NCBI RefSeq assembly: GCF_022808715.1
Contig: NZ_JAKZKX010000010.1
Coordinates: 62,001 to 126,000, forward strand
DNA: 64,000 nucleotides
Origin: Fundidesulfovibrio agrisoli
GTDB lineage: Bacteria > Desulfobacterota > Desulfovibrionia > Desulfovibrionales > Desulfovibrionaceae
Direction: 5' to 3'
Part shown: positions 37,116-46,895 of the stretch, piece by piece
How the letters are laid out: the number at the start of each line of letters is the position of its first letter
Position numbering within the stretch: position 1 is the first letter of the stretch
Made by a program: the position numbers and the translations under genes
Notes under the pieces: generated by a model
What the model was told of the DNA's origin: nothing
Seen by the model: the letters and a program-made list of their open reading frames with translations, nothing else
The model's database searches: none

Positions 37116-37553
37116 CTATTGCTGGCCCTGGTTCATCTTCATCATCTCCTCGGGCGACATCTCCTTCATCTGGCCGGGCTGGCCAGGCTGGCCAGTCTGG
37201 GATGGCTGGGCCTGCCCGTGCGCCCCGTGCTGGGCGTGGCTGGCGGGCATGGCCTGCATCTGCTCGGGCGACATCGCCTTCATCTGCTCAGGCGTCATCT
37301 GCTCCATCTGCTGGGGAGTCATAGCCTTCATCTGCTCGGGGGTCATGTGGCGCATGAGCTCCGGCGGCATGTTGTGGATCTCCTCCGGGGTCATCTGGCG
37401 GACCTCCTGCGGGGTCATGGCCTTCATCTGCTCGGGGGTCATCATATGGCCGGAGCCGCCGTGCCCGCCGTGCTGCATCTGGGCCTGGGCCACGCCGCCC
37501 AGGGCGATCAGGGAGGCCGCGGCAAGAGAGAGGATCAATTGCTTCGATTTCAT
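37116..37553 (-). CDS. Periplasmic Met-rich octapeptide-repeat protein of the cus operon
   Basis: A 145-residue protein starting at ATG 37553, with GAGG six bases upstream, eight bases after the cusC stop. Residues 1-24 are a signal peptide (MKSKQLILSLAAASLIALGG). The mature N-terminus is His/Gly-rich (QMQHGGHGGSGHM). Residues 38-101 are eight tandem octapeptides of the form M-T/S/P-P-E/Q-x-M/I/V-x-x, such as MTPEQMKA (three times), MTPQEVRQ and MPPELMRH; a ninth related unit ends the protein (MSPEEMMK). A His/Gln-rich linker lies between. Met and His in this density suggest Cu(I)/Ag(I) binding, in the place CusF would take. I know no named family for it; its role is inference from composition and operon position. 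Confidence 0.85.
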   Translation of the reverse strand: MKSKQLILSLAAASLIALGGVAQAQMQHGGHGGSGHMMTPEQMKAMTPQEVRQMTPEEIHNMPPELMRHMTPEQMKAMTPQQMEQMTPEQMKAMSPEQMQAMPASHAQHGAHGQAQPSQTGQPGQPGQMKEMSPEEMMKMNQGQQ

Positions 37554-37561
37554 GTTCCACC

Positions 37562-39016
37562 TCATTTCAATTTGGCCGGGGCGTTGCGGGCGCCCGTCGC
37601 TGCGTCCCCGGTGGGAGGCTGCGCGGCGTCCCCGCCCTCGTCCAGTGGTTTAGGGATGTTCAGCCCGTCGGAGAAGCCCGCCAGGCTCTCCAGCCTCGCG
37701 ATGGCCTTCTGCTTCTCGGACAACTGGATCCAGTACTGCACTTCGTAGTCCAGCACGGCCTTGAGCCGGGCGACCACGGCGTAGATGTCGCCCTTGCCTC
37801 CGGCGTAGTTCGCGGCCGCGAGCTGGAAATCCTGCCGGGTCTTGGGCAGGGTTCCGCCGGCGAACAGCTCGCTCAGCTTCTCGGCGGACTGGAGCATGGA
37901 ATAGTTCTCACGGATGGAGGAGGCCACGAGGTTCTTGCCCGCCTCAAGGTCGTAGCGGGACTCGGCCAGGTCCGCCCGGGACTCCTTGAGGCCCTCGGCC
38001 TGTTTGACGAAGAAGTACAGCGGCACCGTCACGGAGACGCCCGCGCTCCACATGTCCTGCCATTTCTGCTTGATGCCGGCCGGGCCGAGCAGCTCCGAAC
38101 CGTCCGGGCCGGTGACCGACTGGGGTTCCTGCGCGATCCTCCAGCCCTTCTGGGAGTATCCGGCCGAGAGGGTCACGTCCGGCACGAACTCGGCCTTGGC
38201 CTGGGAGACCTTGGCTTCGGCCCGCTCCACCTTCTTCATCCGGGCCTTGGTGTCCGGGGAGTCGAAGGATGCCTTGACCAACAGGTCCTCCAGGCTGCGC
38301 TTGTAGGGGGCCTTGGAGGGCTCGGAGGGCTTGGCCAGGGGGGAGTTGACCTCCCTCCCAAGCATGGAGTTGAGCATGCCTTCCAGGGTGGAGAGGCGCT
38401 GGCGGACCATCTGCTCCTTCTCCTTGAGCATGTACTTCTCGGTCTGGGCCATCACGGCGTCGCGCTGGTCGCCCAGGCCGGAGGCGTAGCGGGCCAGCGC
38501 GGCCTTCTCCACCTGATCCAGAAGTTTGGCCTTGTCGTCGAGTATCTCGAGGGTGCGGTGCGCGGTGAACAGGTCGTAGTAGAGCTCCTTGACCCGGGCC
38601 ACGGTGGAGAGGCGCAGGGCGTGCAACTGCAGGCCCAGGGTCTCCATCTCCTTCTCGGCAACGCGGCCCTTCTGCACGAGCTTGCCCGGGAAGGGCACGG
38701 TCTGGGAGACGCCGAAGGCCCACACCGAGTCGTAGGAGTTGCCGAAGGTGTACTGGCTCAGGCCCGTGTTGGTGTACCCGGCGGAGACCGAGGGGTCGGG
38801 CAGGGCCTTGGCCTGGGGGATGCGGTGCCGGGCGGAGGTGACGCGCTGCTGCCCGGCGCTCAGCTCGGGGTTGTTCTTCAGGGCTTCGCCCACCAGGGCG
38901 TTCAGGTCGAGCGTCTCGGCGGCCTGCGCCGGGGGGATGAGCAGGAGGGCGCAGAGGGCCGCGCAGCAGGCCAGCTGCAGGGCGGTCGGGCGAAGCGGGG
39001 CGGGCGTCTTGGTCAT
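37562..39016 (-). CDS. cusC: Outer-membrane efflux channel CusC (TolC family)
   Basis: A 484-residue TolC-family protein starting at ATG 39016 with a signal peptide (ALQLACCAALCALLLIPPAQAAETL). There is no clear lipobox, so unlike E. coli CusC it may not be lipidated. The repeated helical pattern (LNALVGEALKNNPELSAGQQRVTSARHRIPQAKALPDPSVSAGYTNTG near the N-terminus and the related AESRYDLEAGK and GGKGDIYAVVARLKAVLDYEVQYW later) is that of the two OEP halves. It provides the outer-membrane duct for the CusBA pump. It is the first gene of the cus operon; the open frame continues upstream but the extension has no signal sequence. The C-terminal 40 residues are Gly/Ala-rich. Confidence 0.9.
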   Translation of the reverse strand: MTKTPAPLRPTALQLACCAALCALLLIPPAQAAETLDLNALVGEALKNNPELSAGQQRVTSARHRIPQAKALPDPSVSAGYTNTGLSQYTFGNSYDSVWAFGVSQTVPFPGKLVQKGRVAEKEMETLGLQLHALRLSTVARVKELYYDLFTAHRTLEILDDKAKLLDQVEKAALARYASGLGDQRDAVMAQTEKYMLKEKEQMVRQRLSTLEGMLNSMLGREVNSPLAKPSEPSKAPYKRSLEDLLVKASFDSPDTKARMKKVERAEAKVSQAKAEFVPDVTLSAGYSQKGWRIAQEPQSVTGPDGSELLGPAGIKQKWQDMWSAGVSVTVPLYFFVKQAEGLKESRADLAESRYDLEAGKNLVASSIRENYSMLQSAEKLSELFAGGTLPKTRQDFQLAAANYAGGKGDIYAVVARLKAVLDYEVQYWIQLSEKQKAIARLESLAGFSDGLNIPKPLDEGGDAAQPPTGDAATGARNAPAKLK

Positions 39017-39201
39017 GGCGTAATCCGCGTTGGGGTGAAGCCGGGGAATAGAAAAGATAGTTAGGGCATCCACGGGATTATTGCAATGACAAGCGGGAGA
39101 ATACCGCATGTTGATCGATGCATCGAACCTCGGCAGGGCGTGCGCCCCGGGGGGCGGCGGAGCGCCTGGCCGAGCCGCCGGCGGGCATACCGCCCGCAAC
39201 G

Positions 39202-39234
39202 AAAAAGGCCCCGGACCGTGCGGTCCGGGGCCTC
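39202..39234 (-). terminator. Rho-independent terminator of groESL
   Basis: On the minus strand a perfect 12-bp stem (AGGCCCCGGACC with GGTCCGGGGCCT, 39206-39217 with 39222-39233) is followed by TTTTTC. It lies 25 bases past the groEL stop. Beyond it is a second small hairpin (GCGGGC/GCCCGC at 39181-39197). The rest of the gap to cusC, the presumed cus promoter region, shows no clear consensus promoter or operator. Confidence 0.9.
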
Positions 39235-39258
39235 GTCAATGCGGGGACGGGGCGTTGT

Positions 39259-40896
<1,638 letters not shown>

Positions 40897-40941
40897 ATGT
40901 GTCTCCTTCTTGAGGATGAATGGTTCGGATGAAGCGGAAAC

Positions 40942-41229
40942 TTAGTCGATGACGGCCAGGATGTCGTCCTCGCGCATCATCAGGAACTCTTCGCCGTCGA
41001 TCTTCAGCTCGGTGCCGGCGTACTTGTTGAAGAGCACCTTGTCGCCGTTCTCGACGGACATCTTGGCGCGCTTGCCGTCGTCGCCGATCTTGCCGGGGCC
41101 AACGGCGATGACTTCGCCGCGCATGGGCTTTTCCTTGGCGGAATCGGGGATGATGATGCCGCCCTTGGTCACCAGTTCTTCTTCGAGGCGCTTCACGAGA
41201 ACGCGGTCGTTGAGGGGTTTGAGCTTCAT
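40942..41229 (-). CDS. groS: Co-chaperonin GroES
   Basis: A 95-residue GroES, the heptameric lid of GroEL, of standard length. It starts [18 protein letters not shown] and has the mobile loop ([24 protein letters not shown]) and the C-terminal [26 protein letters not shown]. First gene of the groESL operon, transcribed from the promoter at 41309-41337 with a CIRCE operator in its leader. It has a good ribosome site (GGAGGTTTATCCGCT before the ATG on the minus strand). Confidence 0.99.
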   Translation of the reverse strand: MKLKPLNDRVLVKRLEEELVTKGGIIIPDSAKEKPMRGEVIAVGPGKIGDDGKRAKMSVENGDKVLFNKYAGTELKIDGEEFLMMREDDILAVID

Positions 41230-41271
41230 AGCGGATAAACCTCCGGTGGAATGTGCGTTTTTGCGTCGTTG

Positions 41272-41298
41272 CTAGCACTCTGCGTTGGCGAGTGCTAA
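41272..41298. promoter_or_regulatory. CIRCE operator (HrcA-binding) of groESL
   Basis: CTAGCACTC (41272-41280), nine-base spacer, GAGTGCTAA (41290-41298). This is the CIRCE inverted repeat TTAGCACTC-N9-GAGTGCTAA with one mismatch in the outer arm. It lies just downstream of the groESL -10 box, in the untranslated leader, so HrcA would repress until heat shock. hrcA is not in this window. Confidence 0.93.
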
Positions 41299-41308
41299 CG
41301 ACGGCAGC

Positions 41309-41337
41309 GTAATAGGGCAATTCAGGGGAAATGCCAA
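41309..41337 (-). promoter_or_regulatory. Sigma70 promoter of groESL
   Basis: On the minus strand: TTGGCA (41332-41337), 17-base spacer, TATTAC (41309-41314). Transcription would start near 41302, immediately before CIRCE. No sigma32-type CCCCATNTA box is seen. Confidence 0.7.
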
Positions 41338-41615
41338 TACCCTTGGACGCAAAAAATCGACACGTCCGGCCGTTTGTCAAGGAAGAGGGCGAAAAAAAAC
41401 CGACATTTCCCGCGCAAACAAGGAACCATGCGGCCTGCGGGGCGGGTCCCGCTGGAGGCCCTGTCGCTCGTGCCGCTTGACTTCGCGACCTCTTCGGGGG
41501 AATTTGCTGCGGCCGCAGGTGCCCCTCCCGGTCCGGAAGGTGGCCGCCGTCTGGGGCGGGCAAGCCGTATCTGCCCTGAATCATAAGATCATCCGCCTGG
41601 AGGGCCGGGCACCAT

Positions 41616-42470
41616 ATGAACGCCATCATAGGCATTGTCGTTGTCCTGGGCAGCGTCATCGGCGGCTACGTGCTCTCGCACGGGCAGCTGATCGTGCTGG
41701 TCCAGCCTTACGAGTTCCTGACCATCGGCGGGGCGGCCTTCGGCGCGTTCTTCATCTCCGCGCCCATGAGCACGGCCATCGACGTGCTCAAGCACATCCC
41801 CCAGATATTTACCGCCAAGGAAGACTCCAAGGCCTTCTACCTCGAGCTGCTCTCCCTGATGTACGAGCTGTTCCAGCTGGCCCGCCGCTCCGGCGCGGTG
41901 GCCCTGGACGCCCACGTCAACCGCCCGTCGGATTCCGACGTGTTCCGCCGCTACGCCTCGGTCTCCAAGAACAAGACCGTGCTCAACTTCATCTGCGACA
42001 ACCTGAAGATCGTCATCGCGGGCAACATCGAGCAGCACCACTACGAAGCCATCATGGATACCGACATATCCACCCGCAAACACCACGACAACATGCCCGC
42101 CGCCTCCGTGAGCAAGATCGCGGACTCCCTGCCGGGCCTGGGCATCGTGGCCGCGGTGCTGGGCATTGTCATCACCATGGGCGACATCAACCAGCCCCCC
42201 GAGGTGCTCGGCCACCACATCGCGGCAGCGCTCGTCGGCACCTTCCTGGGCGTGCTGCTCTGCTACGGCTTCGTGGGCCCCATGGGCTCCCTGCTGGAGC
42301 ACCAAGCCGCGGCCAAGCAGGCCCGGCTGAAGGTGGTCAAGTCCGCGCTGATGGGCTACTCCATCGGGCTGGCCCCCATCCTGGCCGTGGAGTACGCACG
42401 GCGGGCCATCCCCTCCAACGTGCAGCCCTCCATGGAGGAGCTCGAGGAAGGCATGAAGAAGGGCGGCTGA
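41616..42470 (+). CDS. motA: Flagellar motor stator protein MotA (no adjacent motB)
   Basis: A 284-residue MotA with four membrane segments: about 3-22, 33-52, 172-192 and 200-222. DSLPGLGIVAAVLGIVITMG and CYGFVGPMGSLLE carry the two prolines needed for ion flow, and the cytosolic loop between helices 2 and 3 holds the charged residues facing FliG. With MotB it forms the ion-driven stator. Unusually, no motB follows: the gene ends at a terminator and the next gene is on the other strand. The partner must be elsewhere. GGAGGG is upstream of the ATG at 41616, with a rather long gap of 11 bases. Confidence 0.9.
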   Translation: MNAIIGIVVVLGSVIGGYVLSHGQLIVLVQPYEFLTIGGAAFGAFFISAPMSTAIDVLKHIPQIFTAKEDSKAFYLELLSLMYELFQLARRSGAVALDAHVNRPSDSDVFRRYASVSKNKTVLNFICDNLKIVIAGNIEQHHYEAIMDTDISTRKHHDNMPAASVSKIADSLPGLGIVAAVLGIVITMGDINQPPEVLGHHIAAALVGTFLGVLLCYGFVGPMGSLLEHQAAAKQARLKVVKSALMGYSIGLAPILAVEYARRAIPSNVQPSMEELEEGMKKGG

Positions 42471-42500
42471 TCGCGCTTCACGCCCCGCGCATCAAACGAC

Positions 42501-42536
42501 AACGCCCCCTTCGGCCAGGCCGAAGGGGGCGTTTTG
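42501..42536. terminator. Bidirectional rho-independent terminator
   Basis: A perfect 14-bp stem (AACGCCCCCTTCGG, 42501-42514, with 42520-42533) with a five-base loop and T on the plus side. It separates convergent motA and the PilZ gene. Confidence 0.85.
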
Positions 42537-42554
42537 CATTCTGGGCGGGGCGGA

Positions 42555-43151
42555 TCAGGCCTTGCGCTGGGCGGCCTTGGCCTCCTTGGCCAGGCGGGCG
42601 GCGCGGATGATCTCCAGCTCGCGCATCAGGCGCTCAAGGCGCAGCCCGCTTGGGGGGCGGTGGTGCTGGCCCAGGGCCTTGCGGTTCATGTCGTCGCACC
42701 ACTTGGTCAGGTCGGCGATGCCGTACTTGGTGGCGTCCGCGAAGGAGACTGCCTTCTCGTTCTGGTCGGGTACGCCGTCCCAGTGGAGCCTGAGGCCCAG
42801 GTAGTCGCGCGCGCCGTGGTGCTGGGAGAACTGCACATCGTACCCGGTGAAAAAGCTCAGAGGCTCGCCCATGACGTCCATGGGGTCCACCAGCTTGAAA
42901 TAGACCAGCACGGCCACCCCGAGGAACTTCTCCGTGGGCACGGGCTGCTCCGAGCGGAAGGAGAGGCACATGCCGTTGGACGAGATGTCGTCGATGCGCG
43001 GCAGTGGAGGCCTGCCCTGGATCATCTTGGGATCGCCCAGGTCGCTCAGGTGCAGGTGCCCCATGGCGGAACTCCTGCGCAGCCAAACCGCCAGTTCAAG
43101 GACGTAGCTCTCGTCCACCTCGACCCTGAACGTAGACCTGTAATCGTCCAT
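42555..43151 (-). CDS. PilZ domain protein
   Basis: A 198-residue cytosolic protein with a PilZ-type domain in the first 130 residues. IDDISSNGMCLSF matches the D-x-S-x-x-G half of the c-di-GMP motif; the preceding RXXXR is represented only by YRSTFR near the N-terminus (Arg and Arg four apart), so binding is plausible but not certain. The C-terminal 60 residues are helical and basic (RLERLMRELEIIRAARLAKEAKAAQRKA). I use ATG 43151 (MDDYRSTF) with a GAGAGG site; the frame runs on to a TTG at 43181. It is convergent with motA, which fits a role in motility control. A sigma70-like promoter lies upstream. Confidence 0.75.
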   Translation of the reverse strand: MDDYRSTFRVEVDESYVLELAVWLRRSSAMGHLHLSDLGDPKMIQGRPPLPRIDDISSNGMCLSFRSEQPVPTEKFLGVAVLVYFKLVDPMDVMGEPLSFFTGYDVQFSQHHGARDYLGLRLHWDGVPDQNEKAVSFADATKYGIADLTKWCDDMNRKALGQHHRPPSGLRLERLMRELEIIRAARLAKEAKAAQRKA

Positions 43152-43189
43152 CACGCCTCTCTCCTGGGAGCCCAACGCCAAAAGGAAAC

Positions 43190-43218
43190 ATTATCCATGT
43201 GTTCGAGCTGTCTGGTAA
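43190..43218 (-). promoter_or_regulatory. Probable sigma70 promoter of the PilZ gene
   Basis: On the minus strand: TTACCA (43213-43218), 17-base spacer, GATAAT (43190-43195). The ATG at 43151 follows about 32 bases after the expected start site. Confidence 0.5.
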
Positions 43219-43273
43219 CGTTTTTTTGCGCACAAGCAAAGAACCTGGAGCACTTCCCGAGAACTTCTGCCCT

Positions 43274-43288
43274 GTGTCATTCTGACAC
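43274..43288. promoter_or_regulatory. Perfect inverted repeat, candidate operator
   Basis: GTGTCA-TTC-TGACAC, a perfect 15-base inverted repeat, in the 451-base region between the divergent PilZ and ech genes. It is 56 bases upstream of the PilZ -35 box and about 135 bases upstream of the candidate ech promoter. I cannot name the regulator. Confidence 0.4.
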
Positions 43289-43422
43289 GGGAAATTCGTC
43301 CGCCGTTTACCGAGAGATTTCTGCCGTTCACCGGCCGATTGCGACCGCTTATGCCGGGCCGGAAAAACAATCCGCCAGCGGAGCGCGAGAAACAGGCGTG
43401 CGGCCTGGAAATCCGGCCCGGC

Positions 43423-43451
43423 TTGACCGGAATGTTCCAATTCCTTAAGAC
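43423..43451 (+). promoter_or_regulatory. Candidate promoter of the ech operon
   Basis: TTGACC (43423-43428), 17-base spacer, TAAGAC (43446-43451). GGAATGTTCC, a near-palindrome, covers the start of the spacer (43429-43438). The echA start is 150 bases downstream. The -10 is weak, so this is tentative. Confidence 0.35.
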
Positions 43452-43602
43452 TTACGCCCAATATCAAAATCCAGAATCGGCAGTTGGCGGTCGGCCGGGG
43501 GGCCGGCGGTGTATCATAACGCACATCGGGGGAGGGAAAGGAAAAGGCGCAGAGATTTCGAGGCGAGGAGACTGACTCGACACAACCTAACGTGAGGTGA
43601 AT

Positions 43603-45549
43603 ATGGACATCTTGGTTTTCGCGACCGTGGTGCTCCCGTTCCTGGCGGCAATCGCTCTCTTGCTGCTTCGGGACAAGGGCTCCAGAGGCCTGATCGTGGT
43701 CGGAACTGCGGTGGTCCTGGCCGCGGCTTCCCTGGCCCTGGTCGGGCAGGGCGCGTTCGAGTACGGACCTAAAAGCATCCTTGGCATCAGCCTGGACGGT
43801 TTGATCACGCTGCTCGATTTTGCCCTGTTGTTCGTCATCCTGGTCATCGCCATGACCAAGCTCAAGAACCCTCTGGTCGCAGCTCTCACCGCGATCCAGA
43901 TCGTCGGGCTCATCTATCTTGAATTCTTCATGATGGACCACGGCGCGGCCAAGGCCGCCCCCGCCATGTTCGCCGACAGCCTGTCGATGATCATGGTGCT
44001 GGTCATCTCCATTGTGGGCTCGCTCATCTGCGTGTACGCGCTGGGCTACATGCCCGCCCACGAGGATCACCTCCACCTCGCGCGCTCGAAGCAGCCCCGC
44101 TTCTTCTTCTACCTCGTCGCCTTCCTCGGCGCCATGAACGGCCTGGTTCTGGCCAACAGCCTGCTGTGGCTCTACTTCTTCTGGGAAGTGACCACCTTCT
44201 GCTCCTTCATGCTCATCTCCCACGACGGGGACGAGACCTCCGTGAAGAACGCCACCCGCGCCCTGTGGATGAACATGACCGGCGGCGTGGCCTTCGTCTT
44301 CGCGCTGATCTTCCTGCAGAAGACCGGCACCGGCCTCTACCTGAGCGAGCTGCTCAAGCCCGGGTTCTCCGCCGCGGGCGCGGCCGCGCTGATCCCGCTG
44401 TTCATGCTCTGCTACGCGGGCATCACCAAGTCGGCCCAGGTGCCCTTCCAGAGCTGGCTCACGGGCGCCATGGTGGCCCCCACGCCGGTCTCCGCGCTGC
44501 TGCACTCCTCCACCATGGTCAAGGCGGGCGTGTACCTGGTGCTGCGCCTGGCCCCGGCCTACGCGGGCACCATGCTCTCGGGCACGCTGGCCATGTTCGG
44601 CGCGTTCACCTTCCTGACCACCTCGGCCCTGGCCGTGGGGCAGTCCAACGCCAAAAAGGTGCTGGCCTACTCCACCATCGCCAACCTGGGCCTGATCATC
44701 GCCTGCGCGGGCATCAACACCCCGGCGGCCATCACCGCGGCCATCGTCATCATCATCTTCCACGCGGTGTCCAAGGCGCTCATGTTCCTGTGCGTGGGCA
44801 CCATCGAGCAGAAGATCCACTCCCGCGACCTCGAGGACATGCGCGGGCTCTACATGGTCATGCCCAAGACCACCATCGTGGCCCTGGTCGGCGTGGTGAC
44901 CATGCTGCTGCCCCCCTTCGGCGTGCTGATGGGCAAGTGGATGGCCATCGAAAGCGCGGCCGCCATGAAGTACATGCCCGTGACCGTGATGCTCGCCCTG
45001 GGCTCCGGCCTGACCGTGATGTTCTGGGCGCGCTGGGCCGGCATCCTGCTCTCCACCCCGTACCCCAAGGGCGTCCCTGCCGAGCCCCAGGCCGGAACCG
45101 TGCGCGGTCCCCTGGTGCTCTTGGCCGCCGGCGCGGTGCTGCTCTCGCTGTTCGTGCCCTTCATCTACGGCGGGCTGATCGAACCCGCGGTGCGCAGCTC
45201 CCACAAGGCGGCGGGCTTCGTGCTCGACGGCTTCAACTTCGTGAACCAGCAGGGCGTGTTCTACGTCTACCCCCTGTTCCTGGTGCTGGGCGTGGGCTTC
45301 TACTTCGCCTGGAAGCAGGCCCGCAAGGTTGAAGCCGCCGATTGCGTGGGCCCCTACCTCTGCGGCGCGCAGTCCCCCGGCGACGACAAGGCCTTCCTGA
45401 GCACCGCCGGCGCGCCCGTGGGCTACCAGGCATCCAACTTCTACCTGACCTGGCTCTTCGGCGAGGAACGCCTCACCGGGCCGATCAACATGGTCTCCGG
45501 CGTGCTGCTCGCGGTCATGCTGGGCCTTCTGCTGGGAGGGGTGATCTAA
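43603..45549 (+). CDS. echA: Ech hydrogenase membrane subunit EchA (NuoL/antiporter-like)
   Basis: A 648-residue protein with about 16 hydrophobic segments, homologous to NuoL and Mrp antiporter subunits. LLWLYFFWEVTTFCSFMLI carries the conserved helix-5 Glu and ITKSAQVPFQSWLTGAMVAPTPVSALLHSSTMVKAGVYL the conserved helix-7 to 8 Lys and His of ion-channel subunits. It is the ion-translocating arm of the energy-converting hydrogenase. ATG 43603 is preceded by GAGGTGA; a GTG two codons earlier lies in that ribosome site and is less likely. First of six genes echABCDEF; its TAA overlaps the echB ATG by one base (TAATG). Length matches EchA, not the much longer CooM. Confidence 0.93.
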   Translation: MDILVFATVVLPFLAAIALLLLRDKGSRGLIVVGTAVVLAAASLALVGQGAFEYGPKSILGISLDGLITLLDFALLFVILVIAMTKLKNPLVAALTAIQIVGLIYLEFFMMDHGAAKAAPAMFADSLSMIMVLVISIVGSLICVYALGYMPAHEDHLHLARSKQPRFFFYLVAFLGAMNGLVLANSLLWLYFFWEVTTFCSFMLISHDGDETSVKNATRALWMNMTGGVAFVFALIFLQKTGTGLYLSELLKPGFSAAGAAALIPLFMLCYAGITKSAQVPFQSWLTGAMVAPTPVSALLHSSTMVKAGVYLVLRLAPAYAGTMLSGTLAMFGAFTFLTTSALAVGQSNAKKVLAYSTIANLGLIIACAGINTPAAITAAIVIIIFHAVSKALMFLCVGTIEQKIHSRDLEDMRGLYMVMPKTTIVALVGVVTMLLPPFGVLMGKWMAIESAAAMKYMPVTVMLALGSGLTVMFWARWAGILLSTPYPKGVPAEPQAGTVRGPLVLLAAGAVLLSLFVPFIYGGLIEPAVRSSHKAAGFVLDGFNFVNQQGVFYVYPLFLVLGVGFYFAWKQARKVEAADCVGPYLCGAQSPGDDKAFLSTAGAPVGYQASNFYLTWLFGEERLTGPINMVSGVLLAVMLGLLLGGVI

Positions 45550-46397
45550 TGGGTAAGCTCCTGCTCGCCACCTTGGCGGTGTTCCTGGCCCCGATCGTGG
45601 GCGGCCTGATCGCCGGTATCGACCGCAAGATCACCGCCCGTCTGCAGTCGCGCTTCGGTCCCCCGATCCTGCAGCCCTTCTACGACGTGTTCAAACTGCT
45701 GGGCAAGGCGCCCATGATCATGAACCCCTGGCAGGTGCTCACCGTGTGGGTCTACCTGCTGAGCTCCATGCTCACGGTGTTCCTGTTCTTCATGGGCTCC
45801 GACCTGCTGCTCATCTTCTTCGTGATGACCATCGGCGCGGTCTTCTTCGTCATGGGCGCGCTCTCCACCCAGTCGCCCTACGCCCAGGTGGGCGCCCAGC
45901 GCGAGCTCATCACCATGCTCACCTACGAGCCGCTGATCATCCTGGTGTTCGTGTCCATCGCCATGGTCACGGGCAGCTTCAAGGTCAGCGAGGTGTTCGC
46001 CTACGGCAAGCCCCTGCTGTACCAGCTGCCGCTGATGTTCATCGTGCTCGGCTACGCGCTGACGATCAAGCTGCGCAAGTCGCCCTTCGACATCTCCGCC
46101 TGCCACCACGCCCACCAGGAGCTGGTTCGCGGCGTCCTGACGGAGTATTCCGGACCCCAGCTGGCCATCATCGAGATCGCCCACTGGTACGACGTGGTGT
46201 TCGTGCTCGGCCTGTGCGCCCTGTTCTGGGCCACCAGCGCGCCCGGCATGATCATCCTGCTCGTGGTCACGTACTTCGCCGAGCTGGTCATCGACAACGT
46301 CACGGCCCGCATGACCTGGAAGTGGATGCTCCAGAGCGTGTGGTGCTGGGGGCTCGCCCTGTCGGTGCTGAACCTTCTCTGGCTGTACGCCGGCTAA
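45549..46397 (+). CDS. echB: Ech hydrogenase membrane subunit EchB (NuoH-like)
   Basis: A 282-residue membrane protein with about eight helices, homologous to NuoH, which links the hydrogenase module to the ion channel. GIDRKITARLQSRFGPPILQPFYDVFKLLGK is the family signature (RxGPxxxQPxxDxxKL), as is KSPFDISACHHAHQELVRGVLTEYSG near residue 180. The start codon overlaps the echA stop. It follows the ech gene order and is 24 bases upstream of echC. Confidence 0.95.
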   Translation: MGKLLLATLAVFLAPIVGGLIAGIDRKITARLQSRFGPPILQPFYDVFKLLGKAPMIMNPWQVLTVWVYLLSSMLTVFLFFMGSDLLLIFFVMTIGAVFFVMGALSTQSPYAQVGAQRELITMLTYEPLIILVFVSIAMVTGSFKVSEVFAYGKPLLYQLPLMFIVLGYALTIKLRKSPFDISACHHAHQELVRGVLTEYSGPQLAIIEIAHWYDVVFVLGLCALFWATSAPGMIILLVVTYFAELVIDNVTARMTWKWMLQSVWCWGLALSVLNLLWLYAG

Positions 46398-46421
46398 TCC
46401 TTCGTCACCGGGAGAAAATCC

Positions 46422-46871
46422 ATGAGCATGCTCAAAGACTGGATCAACAAGGGCCGGCTGAAGTCGCCGTGGGTCGTTCATTTCGACTGCGGCTCCTGCA
46501 ACGGCTGCGACATCGAGGTGCTGGCCTGCCTCACCCCCGTCTACGACGTGGAGCGGTTCGGCATCCTCAACATTGGCGACCCCAAGCACGCCGACGTTCT
46601 GCTGGTCACCGGCACGGTGAACCACCGCAACAAGCACGTGCTCAAAAACATCTACGACCAGATGCCCGAGCCCAAGGCCGTCATCGCCATGGGCGCCTGC
46701 GGGCTGACCGGCGGCGTTTTCCGCGAGGCCTACAACGTGGTCGGCGGCGTGGACAAGGTCATCCCCGTGGACGTGTACGTCCGCGGCTGCCCCCCCAAGC
46801 CCGAGGCCATCATCGACGGCGTGGTCCTTGCCCTGGAGAAGGTCAAGGCCAAGCTGGAAGCCGCCGGCTAA
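46422..46871 (+). CDS. echC: Ech hydrogenase small subunit EchC
   Basis: A 149-residue [NiFe] hydrogenase small subunit of the NuoB type. Cys26 and Cys29 (in DCGSCNGCDIE), Cys93 (GACGLTGG) and Cys123 (RGCPPKP) are the likely ligands of the single proximal [4Fe-4S] cluster. There is no Tat signal, so the complex faces the cytoplasm. It passes electrons from the large subunit EchE toward EchF. Preceded by GGGAGAAAATCC, a good ribosome site. Confidence 0.95.
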   Translation: MSMLKDWINKGRLKSPWVVHFDCGSCNGCDIEVLACLTPVYDVERFGILNIGDPKHADVLLVTGTVNHRNKHVLKNIYDQMPEPKAVIAMGACGLTGGVFREAYNVVGGVDKVIPVDVYVRGCPPKPEAIIDGVVLALEKVKAKLEAAG

Positions 46872-46895
46872 CCACAGCCCAGAGAGGTATCGAAC

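Noticed and set aside
41374-41586. A 70-codon open frame upstream of motA
   Set aside because: Non-ATG start, no ribosome site and no protein-like pattern.
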